A DNA stretch of 64,000 bases from Leptospira bandrabouensis. GTDB taxonomy: Bacteria > Spirochaetota > Leptospiria > Leptospirales > Leptospiraceae. A model generated the notes under the pieces. The model saw only the letters and a list, made by a program, of their open reading frames with translations. It made no database searches and was not told where the DNA came from. The stretch is from contig NZ_RQHT01000014.1 of assembly GCF_004770905.1 (NCBI RefSeq), forward strand, positions 1,622,001-1,686,000, written 5' to 3'. Of the stretch, positions 27,550-35,326 are shown piece by piece; within the stretch, counting starts at the first letter, position 1, and each line of letters starts with the position of its first letter. A program made the position numbers and the translations under genes.

Positions 27550-29835
27550 TTACTGTTCATTCAAACTGGAGCGCACAAACCCGCCAAAACTTCGTTTGAA
27601 GGAACCTTGGAACAAACCTCCCAAATAGTATTTTCCATTTTTAAAATGCGAGGATAAAAGGGCGTCATTCATTCCTGGATTCCAAGGAGAAAGTTGGTTG
27701 GAATTGGAATTGTAGATTCCAGCGGAAAATCTTTCTCCGATTCCATTCAAACTGTTAAAACTGCCACCAATAAGAACATTCCCATCTGGGTAAGAAGTGA
27801 GAAATTTGGCAATACCGTTAGTGTAAAGTTGTGAGGGAGATTCATAGGATTGTGTTGTTAGGTTGTAGATTGCCAAATAACTAAAACCTGTGCCAATGGA
27901 AGTAAATGCACCTCCTAAAAAGATCCGATCACCCACTAATGCCTGTGCGTTGACTACATCATTTGGAAATACTGAGGAAGAAGGAAGCAGTTGTTTGGTT
28001 CCATTGATTTTATCTACTGCTTGGTACCTGTAGGTAGTTGCATCAGCATTCATTCCTAAAAACCCACCTCCGATGAAAACTAGATCTCTGACTAAGAGGA
28101 CTGTATTCCCATCTCCATTTAAATCGGGGTTCCAATTTGTGACAGAAAGGTCTCCCAGGTTTAAAGCAAAGGCATTTCTTCTCGTAAGTCCATTGACTGT
28201 AAGAATGCCATTCCCGACCGCATAAATTCGAGATTCGTCGCTGGTCATGGATCGTACATCATAGGTGGAACCAGCGATCGTTGGGCTACTAGGGTTGATT
28301 GTATAATGAGGTAAATCTAAAACCACCATTCCATTTTTGGTTTGTCCTTGCACGGAGGTAAATTCACCCCCTACAAACAGTCGATTGTCGATGCGATGGA
28401 GAACTTTGATTGGCAAATCAAAGTAAGGTGTGCCTTCAATGGGTTTGCCAGTATATTCATCGATCACTGCAAAATTACTGCGTGAAACCACATTTACCGT
28501 AGAACGAAAGGATGCGACAAGAACCACTCCATTCCCAGCAGAAACAAACCGTGCACCAGGGTTACTCATTACATAATCATAGTTGGGATCAAACGCACTT
28601 ACTGTCTCACTGGGAAGATCCAGTGCTGCCACATAATTTCTAGAAACTGACTTTACCGAAGTAAAACTTCCACTTAAATACAACGTATTCTCCACAACTT
28701 GGACGGAAGCCACTAGGTTGTTGACCGCATAATTGGCGTTTATCGTTGCTCCAGTGCTATTATTGACGGAAACAAAATTTGATACGGCAGACCCATTGAC
28801 TGTGGTAAACTGCCCCCCTAAATAAATGGTATTTCCATATTGTTGGACTGAGTTTACATTTAAGTTGATATTGGGGTTCCAGGGTGTAGGAGTGCCATCG
28901 GGGTAAACAGAGAGGGCATTCAAACGAGGGGCGATGGCTAAATCTCCTACCGCATAGAGATTGGGACTGCCATTCGCATCGGATCCGTAATAGAGGTCTA
29001 CGCAACTTCCACTAGTCACACCTGGGTTAAAGGAAGAAACAACAGAACCAGAAGCAAACGAATATTTGGCGAGGGAACTTCTCAGAAGACCTCCGACCGT
29101 GGTAAAGGTGCCACAAAGGTACATGGCATCCATGTCAGACTCGAGATCAAAGACAACCTCATCCAATTGAAGATTGAATTCGGGTTCGAGTGCTCCCGTA
29201 TATCGATTGAGTTTGACCAAGTACTTGTAATTGGTATTTCCATTCCACTCGGTAAAATAACCGCCTACATAGATTGAATCACCTTTGATGAGTATCGCCC
29301 TGATTTCTCTGTCATATCCTATCGAAGGGTTAAAGTTCCGATCCACTTGGCAACCAGGTGAAATATGGGTGATGCCCATCCGTGTTTCTCCTTGGACTGC
29401 AAAAATACTTCCTCCAATGTAAAACCCACCACTCCCATCAGAGATTGCTGTAAAAGCAGAGCCGTCGATTTTGAGATAAGGACAATACCGATTGGGAAGT
29501 ACCTTTCCATTGGCAGTTTCTAAATAAACGACATTCCCTGTAGAAGGGCCCATTAACTGAAAATTTCCACCAACGATGATTTGGTCATTGTAACTTGCAA
29601 TGGCATTCACACTGGAATACCCGGAAGTCCCGCGAAAGACTCCCCATAGATCTTGGAAGTCGAAGGATGGATAACAAGAAGGAGAACGATCTTCTGTGAC
29701 AAAACGGACGAGAGTCCCCAATAAATAATCTTTTGATTTTATATCACATGGGTTTGAAAGTTTTGGAGGTTTACAACCAATCACTAAACCCATAAACAAT
29801 GCGTAGATGATGATAATTTTTCGCATACTGACCAT
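27550..29835 (-). CDS. Large repeat lipoprotein with delta-60/beta-propeller repeats, paralogue 2
   Basis: 761 residues (758 if the Met at 29826 is used). The leader ends in the lipobox VIGC followed by KPP. Repeats such as IYVGGYFTEWNG, IYLGGQFTTVNG and LFVGGEFTSVQG match those of the gene downstream, and the N-terminal Cys pattern (CDIKSK, SPSCYPSF, NRYCPYL) is shared. The two genes are in tandem, 155 bases apart, and clearly arose by duplication. A surface role is inferred from the lipobox and propeller fold. Confidence 0.8.
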   Translation of the reverse strand: MVSMRKIIIIYALFMGLVIGCKPPKLSNPCDIKSKDYLLGTLVRFVTEDRSPSCYPSFDFQDLWGVFRGTSGYSSVNAIASYNDQIIVGGNFQLMGPSTGNVVYLETANGKVLPNRYCPYLKIDGSAFTAISDGSGGFYIGGSIFAVQGETRMGITHISPGCQVDRNFNPSIGYDREIRAILIKGDSIYVGGYFTEWNGNTNYKYLVKLNRYTGALEPEFNLQLDEVVFDLESDMDAMYLCGTFTTVGGLLRSSLAKYSFASGSVVSSFNPGVTSGSCVDLYYGSDANGSPNLYAVGDLAIAPRLNALSVYPDGTPTPWNPNINLNVNSVQQYGNTIYLGGQFTTVNGSAVSNFVSVNNSTGATINANYAVNNLVASVQVVENTLYLSGSFTSVKSVSRNYVAALDLPSETVSAFDPNYDYVMSNPGARFVSAGNGVVLVASFRSTVNVVSRSNFAVIDEYTGKPIEGTPYFDLPIKVLHRIDNRLFVGGEFTSVQGQTKNGMVVLDLPHYTINPSSPTIAGSTYDVRSMTSDESRIYAVGNGILTVNGLTRRNAFALNLGDLSVTNWNPDLNGDGNTVLLVRDLVFIGGGFLGMNADATTYRYQAVDKINGTKQLLPSSSVFPNDVVNAQALVGDRIFLGGAFTSIGTGFSYLAIYNLTTQSYESPSQLYTNGIAKFLTSYPDGNVLIGGSFNSLNGIGERFSAGIYNSNSNQLSPWNPGMNDALLSSHFKNGKYYLGGLFQGSFKRSFGGFVRSSLNEQ

Positions 29836-29919
29836 AATGCGATATTTTAATAAAGAATTTAGAATTTGTCTAGTTGTTTGAAATAAATTTCTGCGAAACT
29901 GAGATATGTCTAAAGAGAG

Positions 29920-30402
29920 ATGCTTTGGATTTCCCTAATGTTAGTCGGTACGGGACTATTTCTGCTTTGGATTTGGAAAAAAAGTTCAAAAACTAACAAC
30001 ATAGTACCTTCTGAACAAAAAAGATTCACGCGAAACCTTGAAAAAAATACAACTGTTATGGAATCCTCAAGTTTAGAATTTGCGATTCTATTTGCGGCGG
30101 GTTCTTCTGAATTGGAAAAACAATCTCTGGATCGATTGCTGGAGAATTTAAATCCTTCCGTTTTCTCCCAAATAGGATATATCACTTTAATTGGTTCTGC
30201 GGATGCAAGCGGTCATCTAACTACGAATCGACGTTTGGTAAAAGAAAGAATCCGTGTTGTCGAAAGTTATTTATTTTCATTAGGATTTCCCAAGGAAAAA
30301 ATTAGAAAAATATTTTTAGACCCCAGTTTTGGTCGAAGTCCTGAAGAGCGAAGGTTACTCCGGTCTGTTCGTATCCAATACAAAATAGAAACATTGAAGT
30401 GA
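29920..30402 (+). CDS. OmpA-C-like protein with an N-terminal membrane anchor
   Basis: 160 residues. One N-terminal hydrophobic helix (residues 3-17) is followed by a linker and an OmpA/MotB-type domain. The peptidoglycan-binding signature is recognisable in GSADASGHLTTNRRLVKERIR, where Asp and Arg positions are kept. Short compared with full outer-membrane OmpA proteins, so probably anchored in the inner membrane and touching the cell wall. It diverges from the propeller genes. Confidence 0.72.
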   Translation: MLWISLMLVGTGLFLLWIWKKSSKTNNIVPSEQKRFTRNLEKNTTVMESSSLEFAILFAAGSSELEKQSLDRLLENLNPSVFSQIGYITLIGSADASGHLTTNRRLVKERIRVVESYLFSLGFPKEKIRKIFLDPSFGRSPEERRLLRSVRIQYKIETLK

Positions 30403-30439
30403 CATATAAATCCAAATTAATACATTTGATTTTGAAACA

Positions 30440-30835
30440 ATGATTCAAACCGATATCCAAATTCGATTTAATGACATGGACCCCATGCGAAGAGTCAATA
30501 ACTCTAGTTATTCGACTTATTTAGAATTAGCAAGATTAGATTTTTGTAATCGTTATCTATCAGTTTCAGAACTCGAAGACATTCCTTTTGTTCTGGCTCG
30601 TGTGGAAATGGATTTAAAAGCTTCGGTTCTCCCTGGAGCTTCCATTTTTGTAGAAACTTGGGTTTCCTCTATCGGCACTACCTCTTGGGAATTTTCTTAT
30701 GAAATTCGAGATAAACTCACTAACAAAGTGTATGTGAAAGCAAAAACAGTTCAGGTATACTTTGACTATAGAGCAAAATCTAAAAAACCAATTCCTCCTG
30801 ATTTTTTAAAATCGTTAGAGAAAGAACGTTTATAA
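30440..30835 (+). CDS. Acyl-CoA thioesterase, 4HBT hot-dog fold
   Basis: 131 residues. The start IQIRFNDMDPMRRVNNSSYSTYLELAR matches the hot-dog thioesterase active-site region (family D-x-x-G/R-H-V-N-x-x-x-Y pattern, here DPMRRVNNSSY with Arg instead of His). It hydrolyses acyl-CoA, probably a short or aromatic one; the substrate is unknown. It ends one base before the stop of the convergent gene. Confidence 0.75.
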   Translation: MIQTDIQIRFNDMDPMRRVNNSSYSTYLELARLDFCNRYLSVSELEDIPFVLARVEMDLKASVLPGASIFVETWVSSIGTTSWEFSYEIRDKLTNKVYVKAKTVQVYFDYRAKSKKPIPPDFLKSLEKERL

Positions 30836-30836
30836 T

Positions 30837-31223
30837 TTAGAACAACTCATGTGAATCAAAATGTTTCCATTCCCAATGGTAGGCGGATTTGTCTCCGTAT
30901 TGGATACATTCGGAAAGCCAATTGGATTCTGGCTCAGGTCTTAGAAGAGAATAAGTTTCTGAAACAGACCGAATGAGTTCTCGGTATTCGGGAAGAATTT
31001 CAGGAAGAAGTGGGTCTGTATGTCTTTCGAGTAGTCTTACCACCGATTGGAGCAGAGCAAAATAAATTCCTTTTCGTAAAAGTTCAGGAAGTCCCTTCGG
31101 AACTGCCACCAGTGCTTCTATTTGTGGATAGAGCGATACTAGTTTTGGAACATGGACATACAAATCGCTTGGCAACCTGCCTTGCATTTCCGTAAGATAA
31201 ACTTCATCCTCTACACCACCCAT
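30837..31223 (-). CDS. Hypothetical protein
   Basis: 128 residues, acidic, rich in Leu/Pro/Glu, predicted helical, no signal or membrane segment. No family recognised. Its start codon overlaps that of the divergent queG by 2 bases (CATG), unless translation begins at a later Met (31187). Function unknown. Confidence 0.5.
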   Translation of the reverse strand: MGGVEDEVYLTEMQGRLPSDLYVHVPKLVSLYPQIEALVAVPKGLPELLRKGIYFALLQSVVRLLERHTDPLLPEILPEYRELIRSVSETYSLLRPEPESNWLSECIQYGDKSAYHWEWKHFDSHELF

Positions 31224-32205
31224 GACAAATCCAGTTTACCAGATCCGTTCCCAAATTAAAACCATTTGTGAAAAAGAAGGATTTTCTTTGGTGGGGTTTG
31301 CCGAGGCCAAAATTCCCGAAGCAGACTTGGCAAATTTGGAGGAGTGGATTTCGGAAGGACGTTTCGGAAATATGGATTGGTTTGCCAAAGACCATGCATT
31401 AGGAATTCGGAATCGATTTGAAAATTTGGGCCTTACCCCTCGTTCGGCGATTTGTCTTGGATTTGTATACCGTTCGGATGCTTCCGAAAATATTCTTTCT
31501 CTAATGGAATCAAAGGTTTCTCGTTATGCGTTAGGTTCTGATTACCATATCCTTCTCAAAGAAAAAGGAAATCGCATATTAAAAATACTAAGGACAAAGT
31601 TTCCAAATTATAAATTTAGGCAATCTGTGGATAGTTTGCCCGTGGCAGAAAAAATTCTTACGAGAGAATCTGGAATTGCCTGGCAGGGAAAAAATACCAA
31701 TCTCATCCATCCCAAACTGGGATCTTATTTTTTTCTTTCCACAATTCTCACTGATTTGGAGTTAGGTGGCCCAGATCCGGAAGAAATTGTCACAGACCAC
31801 TGTGGGAGTTGTCGTAAATGTATCGATATTTGTCCGACAGGTGCTTTGGATGCATATAAAATTGATGCCAAAAAATGTATTTCTTATTTAACCATAGAAG
31901 ATAGGAGAGAAACGGAAGCCACGGAATCTTTTTTAAAATGGGACCGCAAAGGTTGGGTGTATGGATGTGATCTTTGCCAAGAAGTTTGTCCTTGGAATGC
32001 CAATGTCGCCAAACGAAACAAAGTGGAAACCACAGAACCTGGATTTTTACCCAGAGCTTTCTGGACCGATCCGGAATTTACCAATAAAAAAGCACTTACC
32101 AAACAAGAATTTGATGAATATTTTAAAGATTCCCCAATCGAAAGGATTGGATTTGAAATTTGGAACCGGAATCTAATACAAAAAAACGAAAAAGAACCGA
32201 ACTAA
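31222..32205 (+). CDS. queG: Epoxyqueuosine reductase
   Basis: 327 residues. QueG performs the last step of queuosine synthesis in tRNA, with cobalamin and two [4Fe-4S] clusters. The sequence shows the N-terminal cobalamin-binding part (EEWISEGRFGNMDWF) and the cluster motifs CGSCRKCIDICPTGAL and CDLCQEVCPWN typical of the family. The ATG at 31222 overlaps the start codon of the opposing gene. Confidence 0.93.
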   Translation: MTNPVYQIRSQIKTICEKEGFSLVGFAEAKIPEADLANLEEWISEGRFGNMDWFAKDHALGIRNRFENLGLTPRSAICLGFVYRSDASENILSLMESKVSRYALGSDYHILLKEKGNRILKILRTKFPNYKFRQSVDSLPVAEKILTRESGIAWQGKNTNLIHPKLGSYFFLSTILTDLELGGPDPEEIVTDHCGSCRKCIDICPTGALDAYKIDAKKCISYLTIEDRRETEATESFLKWDRKGWVYGCDLCQEVCPWNANVAKRNKVETTEPGFLPRAFWTDPEFTNKKALTKQEFDEYFKDSPIERIGFEIWNRNLIQKNEKEPN

Positions 32206-32293
32206 TAGATTTTTAAACAACGAATAGGTTTCAATCTTATCAAAAGATGAATGATTTGAGTTTCCGCTTCATAGAATTTGAACCATTTCTGTT

Positions 32294-32947
32294 TTATTCT
32301 TTTATTGAATGGAATTTTTTTGATAAATTCTCTGTTGCCAGTTTCGGATCTTTGGCAGAACAAATCGCACTGACGACTGCTAGGGAATCGGCTCCTGCTT
32401 CAATGACGGCTTCCGCATTGGATTCTTTGATTCCCCCAATGGCAACAATCGGAAGATTGGTTTGGTTCTTTAACCAGGTAACACCCATAAGTCCCCATGC
32501 AGGTTTGGTATTGGTTTTTGTATTGGTATCAAATACGGGAGAAACGGCCAAATAATCCAACTCTGGTTTTGGATGTGTATGAATAAGAGAAAAATAGTCT
32601 TCTTTTGTTTCTAAAGAAAGTCCAAGGATCGCCTGTTCTCCTAAAATTCTACGCGCTTCCCACCAAGGTAAATCGGATTGTCCCAGATGGACACCTTCGG
32701 CTCCTGCGGCCAAACAAATATCCAATCGATCATTGATGAGAAGGGGAATGGAAAATGGTCTTAGGATTTCTATTAAATGTTTGGCGAGTTCTAAAAATGT
32801 TCGGCTATCTGTTTCTTTTTCCCTCAGTTGGACAAAAGATACTCCACCAAGGGCGGCAAGTTTTACGACTTCTGCTAAATTGTGGTGGATACATAAGGGT
32901 CTATCGGTGACAAGATAAACCCCTCGGATCTGTTTTTTATTCACCAT
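32294..32947 (-). CDS. thiE: Thiamine-phosphate synthase
   Basis: 217 residues. ThiE joins HMP-PP and thiazole phosphate to thiamine phosphate. It has a TIM barrel with VYLVTDRPL, FVQLREKE, LLINDRLDICLAAGAEGVHLGQSDLP and the C-terminal VAIGGIKESN phosphate loop. It overlaps the end of thiM by 11 bases and is in the same operon. Confidence 0.94.
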   Translation of the reverse strand: MVNKKQIRGVYLVTDRPLCIHHNLAEVVKLAALGGVSFVQLREKETDSRTFLELAKHLIEILRPFSIPLLINDRLDICLAAGAEGVHLGQSDLPWWEARRILGEQAILGLSLETKEDYFSLIHTHPKPELDYLAVSPVFDTNTKTNTKPAWGLMGVTWLKNQTNLPIVAIGGIKESNAEAVIEAGADSLAVVSAICSAKDPKLATENLSKKFHSIKE

Positions 32948-33740
32948 TTAACTTTTGTTTAATGGCATCGGCTCCGATTTCATAGAGGGCATCTAAAAAA
33001 GCAACTTGGAAACTTCCAGGAGAACTTGTTTTGGATTTTGCCATTTCCCCAGCAATACCCATCACAGCCATAGCAGAAGTAGCCGCGCGAAATTGGTTGG
33101 GTTGGATGGCAGCAAAGGCACCACAAATGGCTGAAGCAGTGCATCCAAGCCCTGTGACCTTAGTCATCAAAACATCTCCATTGCGTATTTGGGCTTTTTC
33201 TGTTCCACTTAAGATATAATCAGTAGCTCCTGAGATCACAACCACCCCACCCGTAACTTTCGAGAGAGACTTCCCTGAATCCACTGCCGACTCGGAGGAA
33301 TCTGTTGCATCGACACCTTTTGTTTTTCCAGAAGAATTGAGAGTCGAGAGAATTTCAGATGCATTTCCTCGGATAATGCTCGGACTTCCTGCACCGAGGA
33401 TACGACGAATTGCCATATTACGCAAGTTACTCGCTCCTGCTCCTACAGGATCTAAAATGAGAGGTTTGTTAAGAGACACCGCTTTTGCCGCAGCTTTTTC
33501 CATACTTTGGATCCAAGGTTCAGAGAGTGTTCCTATGTTGATAACCGTAGCCGAACAGATTGTAACCATTTCTTCCACTTCTTCAATGGCATGGGCCATA
33601 ATGGGAGAAGCACCAATGGCAAGAAGAGCATTGGCTGTGTTATTCATGACTACATAGTTTGTGATATTATGAACGAGAGGGGACTTAGAACGTAAATTTT
33701 CCAAGTCTTCGATAGTGTTTTGAATGATTGATTGAGACAT
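32937..33740 (-). CDS. thiM: Hydroxyethylthiazole kinase
   Basis: 267 residues. ThiM phosphorylates 4-methyl-5-hydroxyethylthiazole for salvage. Motifs include PLVHNITNYVVMN, ALLAIGASPIMAHA, PLILDPVGAGAS, IRGNASEIL and the anion hole VTGLGCTAS with the catalytic Cys. A ThiM-ThiE pair without thiC/thiG here points to salvage or to synthesis genes elsewhere. No TPP riboswitch is seen in the 21 bases upstream. Confidence 0.94.
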   Translation of the reverse strand: MSQSIIQNTIEDLENLRSKSPLVHNITNYVVMNNTANALLAIGASPIMAHAIEEVEEMVTICSATVINIGTLSEPWIQSMEKAAAKAVSLNKPLILDPVGAGASNLRNMAIRRILGAGSPSIIRGNASEILSTLNSSGKTKGVDATDSSESAVDSGKSLSKVTGGVVVISGATDYILSGTEKAQIRNGDVLMTKVTGLGCTASAICGAFAAIQPNQFRAATSAMAVMGIAGEMAKSKTSSPGSFQVAFLDALYEIGADAIKQKLNGE

Positions 33741-33750
33741 GCGGAGGTAT

Positions 33751-33766
33751 CCTAGGAAAACCTAGG
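33751..33766. repeat. Short CCTAGG-AAAA-CCTAGG inverted repeat between response regulator and thiM
   Basis: Two copies of the palindrome CCTAGG separated by four A can form a 6-bp hairpin. It covers the stop codon of the response regulator gene and lies just upstream of thiM. No T-run, so probably not a terminator. Confidence 0.35.
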
Positions 33767-34157
33767 CAATCTTCGCGATGGCGTCTTCTACTTTTTTGAT
33801 TAAATCCGATTCAGACCAAGGTTTGTTTAAAAAACTATGTAGGTCTACTTCTCCTCTCAATTGGTTGAGTGAGAGTTCATCGATATGACCAGAAATAATT
33901 ATTTTCTTAATCTCTGGATATGTTTTGTGGACATCCCTAAGAAACTCATCACCTCTTTGGTTGGGCATAAGCCAATCCGAAATAATGATGAGGATATCGA
34001 TTCCTTCTTCTGCCAATTCTTCGATGATCGACCACGCCTCTTCCGTATTTTGGGCGGTTTCATAACGATACTCGTTCCCAAAATGTTTTTTGAGCTGAGA
34101 CTTCAGGCTCATTAGAATGATTTGTTCGTCATCAACGAAGAGAATGGCTTTGTTCAT
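33762..34157 (-). CDS. Single-domain response regulator
   Basis: 131 residues consisting only of a REC domain: acidic pair VDDEQ, phospho-acceptor Asp61 in ISDWLMPNQRGDEF, Ser in IISGH and KP in FLNKPWSE. There is no output domain, so it probably acts by protein contact or in a phosphorelay. No kinase gene is adjacent. It starts 6 bases after the stop of the small Cys-rich gene, inside the putative histone-map-thi transcription unit. Confidence 0.85.
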   Translation of the reverse strand: MNKAILFVDDEQIILMSLKSQLKKHFGNEYRYETAQNTEEAWSIIEELAEEGIDILIIISDWLMPNQRGDEFLRDVHKTYPEIKKIIISGHIDELSLNQLRGEVDLHSFLNKPWSESDLIKKVEDAIAKIA

Positions 34158-34163
34158 TACGAA

Positions 34164-34295
34164 TTACTTTCCGTCGTGTGGGCATTCAATGAGTTTGTCG
34201 TGACCAGGGCAGGAACGTTTTTCCTTTCCTGGGCAAATGGCAAAAGATGCAGATGTAATGACAAAAAGACTAAATAATGTGATGGCTGTTTTCAT
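34164..34295 (-). CDS. 43-residue secreted Cys/His-rich peptide
   Basis: Found by reading the gap; shorter than usual cut-offs. A signal peptide (basic start, hydrophobic core, cleavage probably after SASFA) leaves about 24 mature residues with three Cys and two His: ICPGKEKRSCPGHDKLIECPHDGK. AGAGG lies about 6 bases before the ATG, and no other gene occupies this stretch. The repeated C-P motifs suggest metal binding or disulphides (inference). It sits between map and the response regulator. Confidence 0.6.
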   Translation of the reverse strand: MKTAITLFSLFVITSASFAICPGKEKRSCPGHDKLIECPHDGK

Positions 34296-34352
34296 AATGA
34301 CCCTCTTTTGGAATTAGACGACAAATGGGACGCGAAAGCAAGAACGATTTCT

Positions 34353-35108
34353 TCAAACTTTTGTTAGAATTTCGTAACCTTTGTCTGTGACAAGAACGGT
34401 ATGTTCAAACTGAGCCGAAAGTTTTCCGTCTCTTGTGCGAACGGTCCATTTATCGGATTTGTCGAAATTCACTTCCCAAGTCCCTAAATTGACCATTGGC
34501 TCCACAGTAAAAATCATTCCCGCTTCCATTTTTGCCAGTTTTCTAGGAGATCGAAAATGGGGAACTTGTGGTTCTTCATGGAAATTACGTCCTACTCCAT
34601 GACCCATTAGGTCCCGAACAATTCCATACCCAAGGGGGGTAAGAAAATCATCAATGGCATTGCCGATATCATCAATTCGGTTTCCTGGTTTCACTTGTTC
34701 AATTCCGATCCACATGGCTTTTTCGGTATCTGCCACAAGTTTTTCCGCTTCGGGACTAGATTTTCCACCCACGATAAAGGTTTTAGAAGTGTCTCCAATG
34801 TATCCGTCGACTATTGGTGATACGTCTAGATTGACAATGTCTCCATCGGCGAGAACATCCTCTTTTTTGGGAATTCCGTGGCAAACCACGTGATTGATGG
34901 AAGAACAGATGGATTTCGGAAACCCTTTGTACCCAAGGGGAGCAGACCTATGACCATTTTTTTTGGTATAGGCCTCAGCAAGATCGTTCAGCTCCAGGGT
35001 CGTGACCCCAGCTTTGACGAAAGGTTCTAGATACACGAGGAGTTCGGCGGCAAATTTTCCCGCCTTCCTCATCTTTTCAATTTCAGATTTGTTTTTAATG
35101 TAAATCAC
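34353..35108 (-). CDS. map: Methionine aminopeptidase type I
   Basis: 251 residues. It removes the N-terminal Met from new proteins, cytosolic, two metal ions. The metal ligands are visible in the family context: Asp in DIVNLDVSPIVDGYIGDTSKTF, His in VRDLMGHGVGRNFHEEPQVPHF, and Glu in MIFTVEPMVNLG and AQFEHTVLVT. The active-site His sits in HVVCHGIP. Three bases separate it from the histone gene upstream, so they are co-transcribed. Confidence 0.95.
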   Translation of the reverse strand: MIYIKNKSEIEKMRKAGKFAAELLVYLEPFVKAGVTTLELNDLAEAYTKKNGHRSAPLGYKGFPKSICSSINHVVCHGIPKKEDVLADGDIVNLDVSPIVDGYIGDTSKTFIVGGKSSPEAEKLVADTEKAMWIGIEQVKPGNRIDDIGNAIDDFLTPLGYGIVRDLMGHGVGRNFHEEPQVPHFRSPRKLAKMEAGMIFTVEPMVNLGTWEVNFDKSDKWTVRTRDGKLSAQFEHTVLVTDKGYEILTKV

Positions 35109-35111
35109 GGA

Positions 35112-35315
35112 TTAGAAATCTGTGGAGCGAACCGTTGTTCTTTTGTTGGCAGAGGTTCTTTCCAAAGCTTTGTCGATCAATCGGTAGATTTCTTCATTGA
35201 TTCCTTCAATCGCATCGCCAGAAGTCATAAATCCCTTACTTTTGATGTATGCTTTCACTTTAGAAGTGACAATTAGGGATTCCTTCGACGTTGATTCTGT
35301 TTGTTCTTCGGACAT
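35112..35315 (-). CDS. Bacterial histone-fold DNA-binding protein
   Basis: 67 residues. After a 15-residue acidic lead, the sequence follows the bacterial histone pattern seen in Bdellovibrio HBb: VTSKVKAYIKSKG (helix 1), MTSGDAIEGINEEIYRLIDK (long helix 2), a basic loop and KRTTVRSTDF, where histones carry a basic Thr/Val-Arg-Asp end. Bacterial histones have been reported in Leptospira and are major nucleoid proteins. It lies between the giant coiled-coil gene (11 bases) and map (3 bases) in one operon. Assignment is by remembered pattern; no structure search was possible. Confidence 0.82.
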   Translation of the reverse strand: MSEEQTESTSKESLIVTSKVKAYIKSKGFMTSGDAIEGINEEIYRLIDKALERTSANKRTTVRSTDF

Positions 35316-35326
35316 GGATACCTCGG

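Noticed and set aside
32247..32555. Plus-strand ORF opposite thiE
   Set aside because: It is antisense to a clear thiE gene and has no domain pattern.
33720..33765. TPP riboswitch upstream of thiM
   Set aside because: Only about 20 bases separate thiM from the response regulator gene, too short for a THI element and without its conserved sequence.
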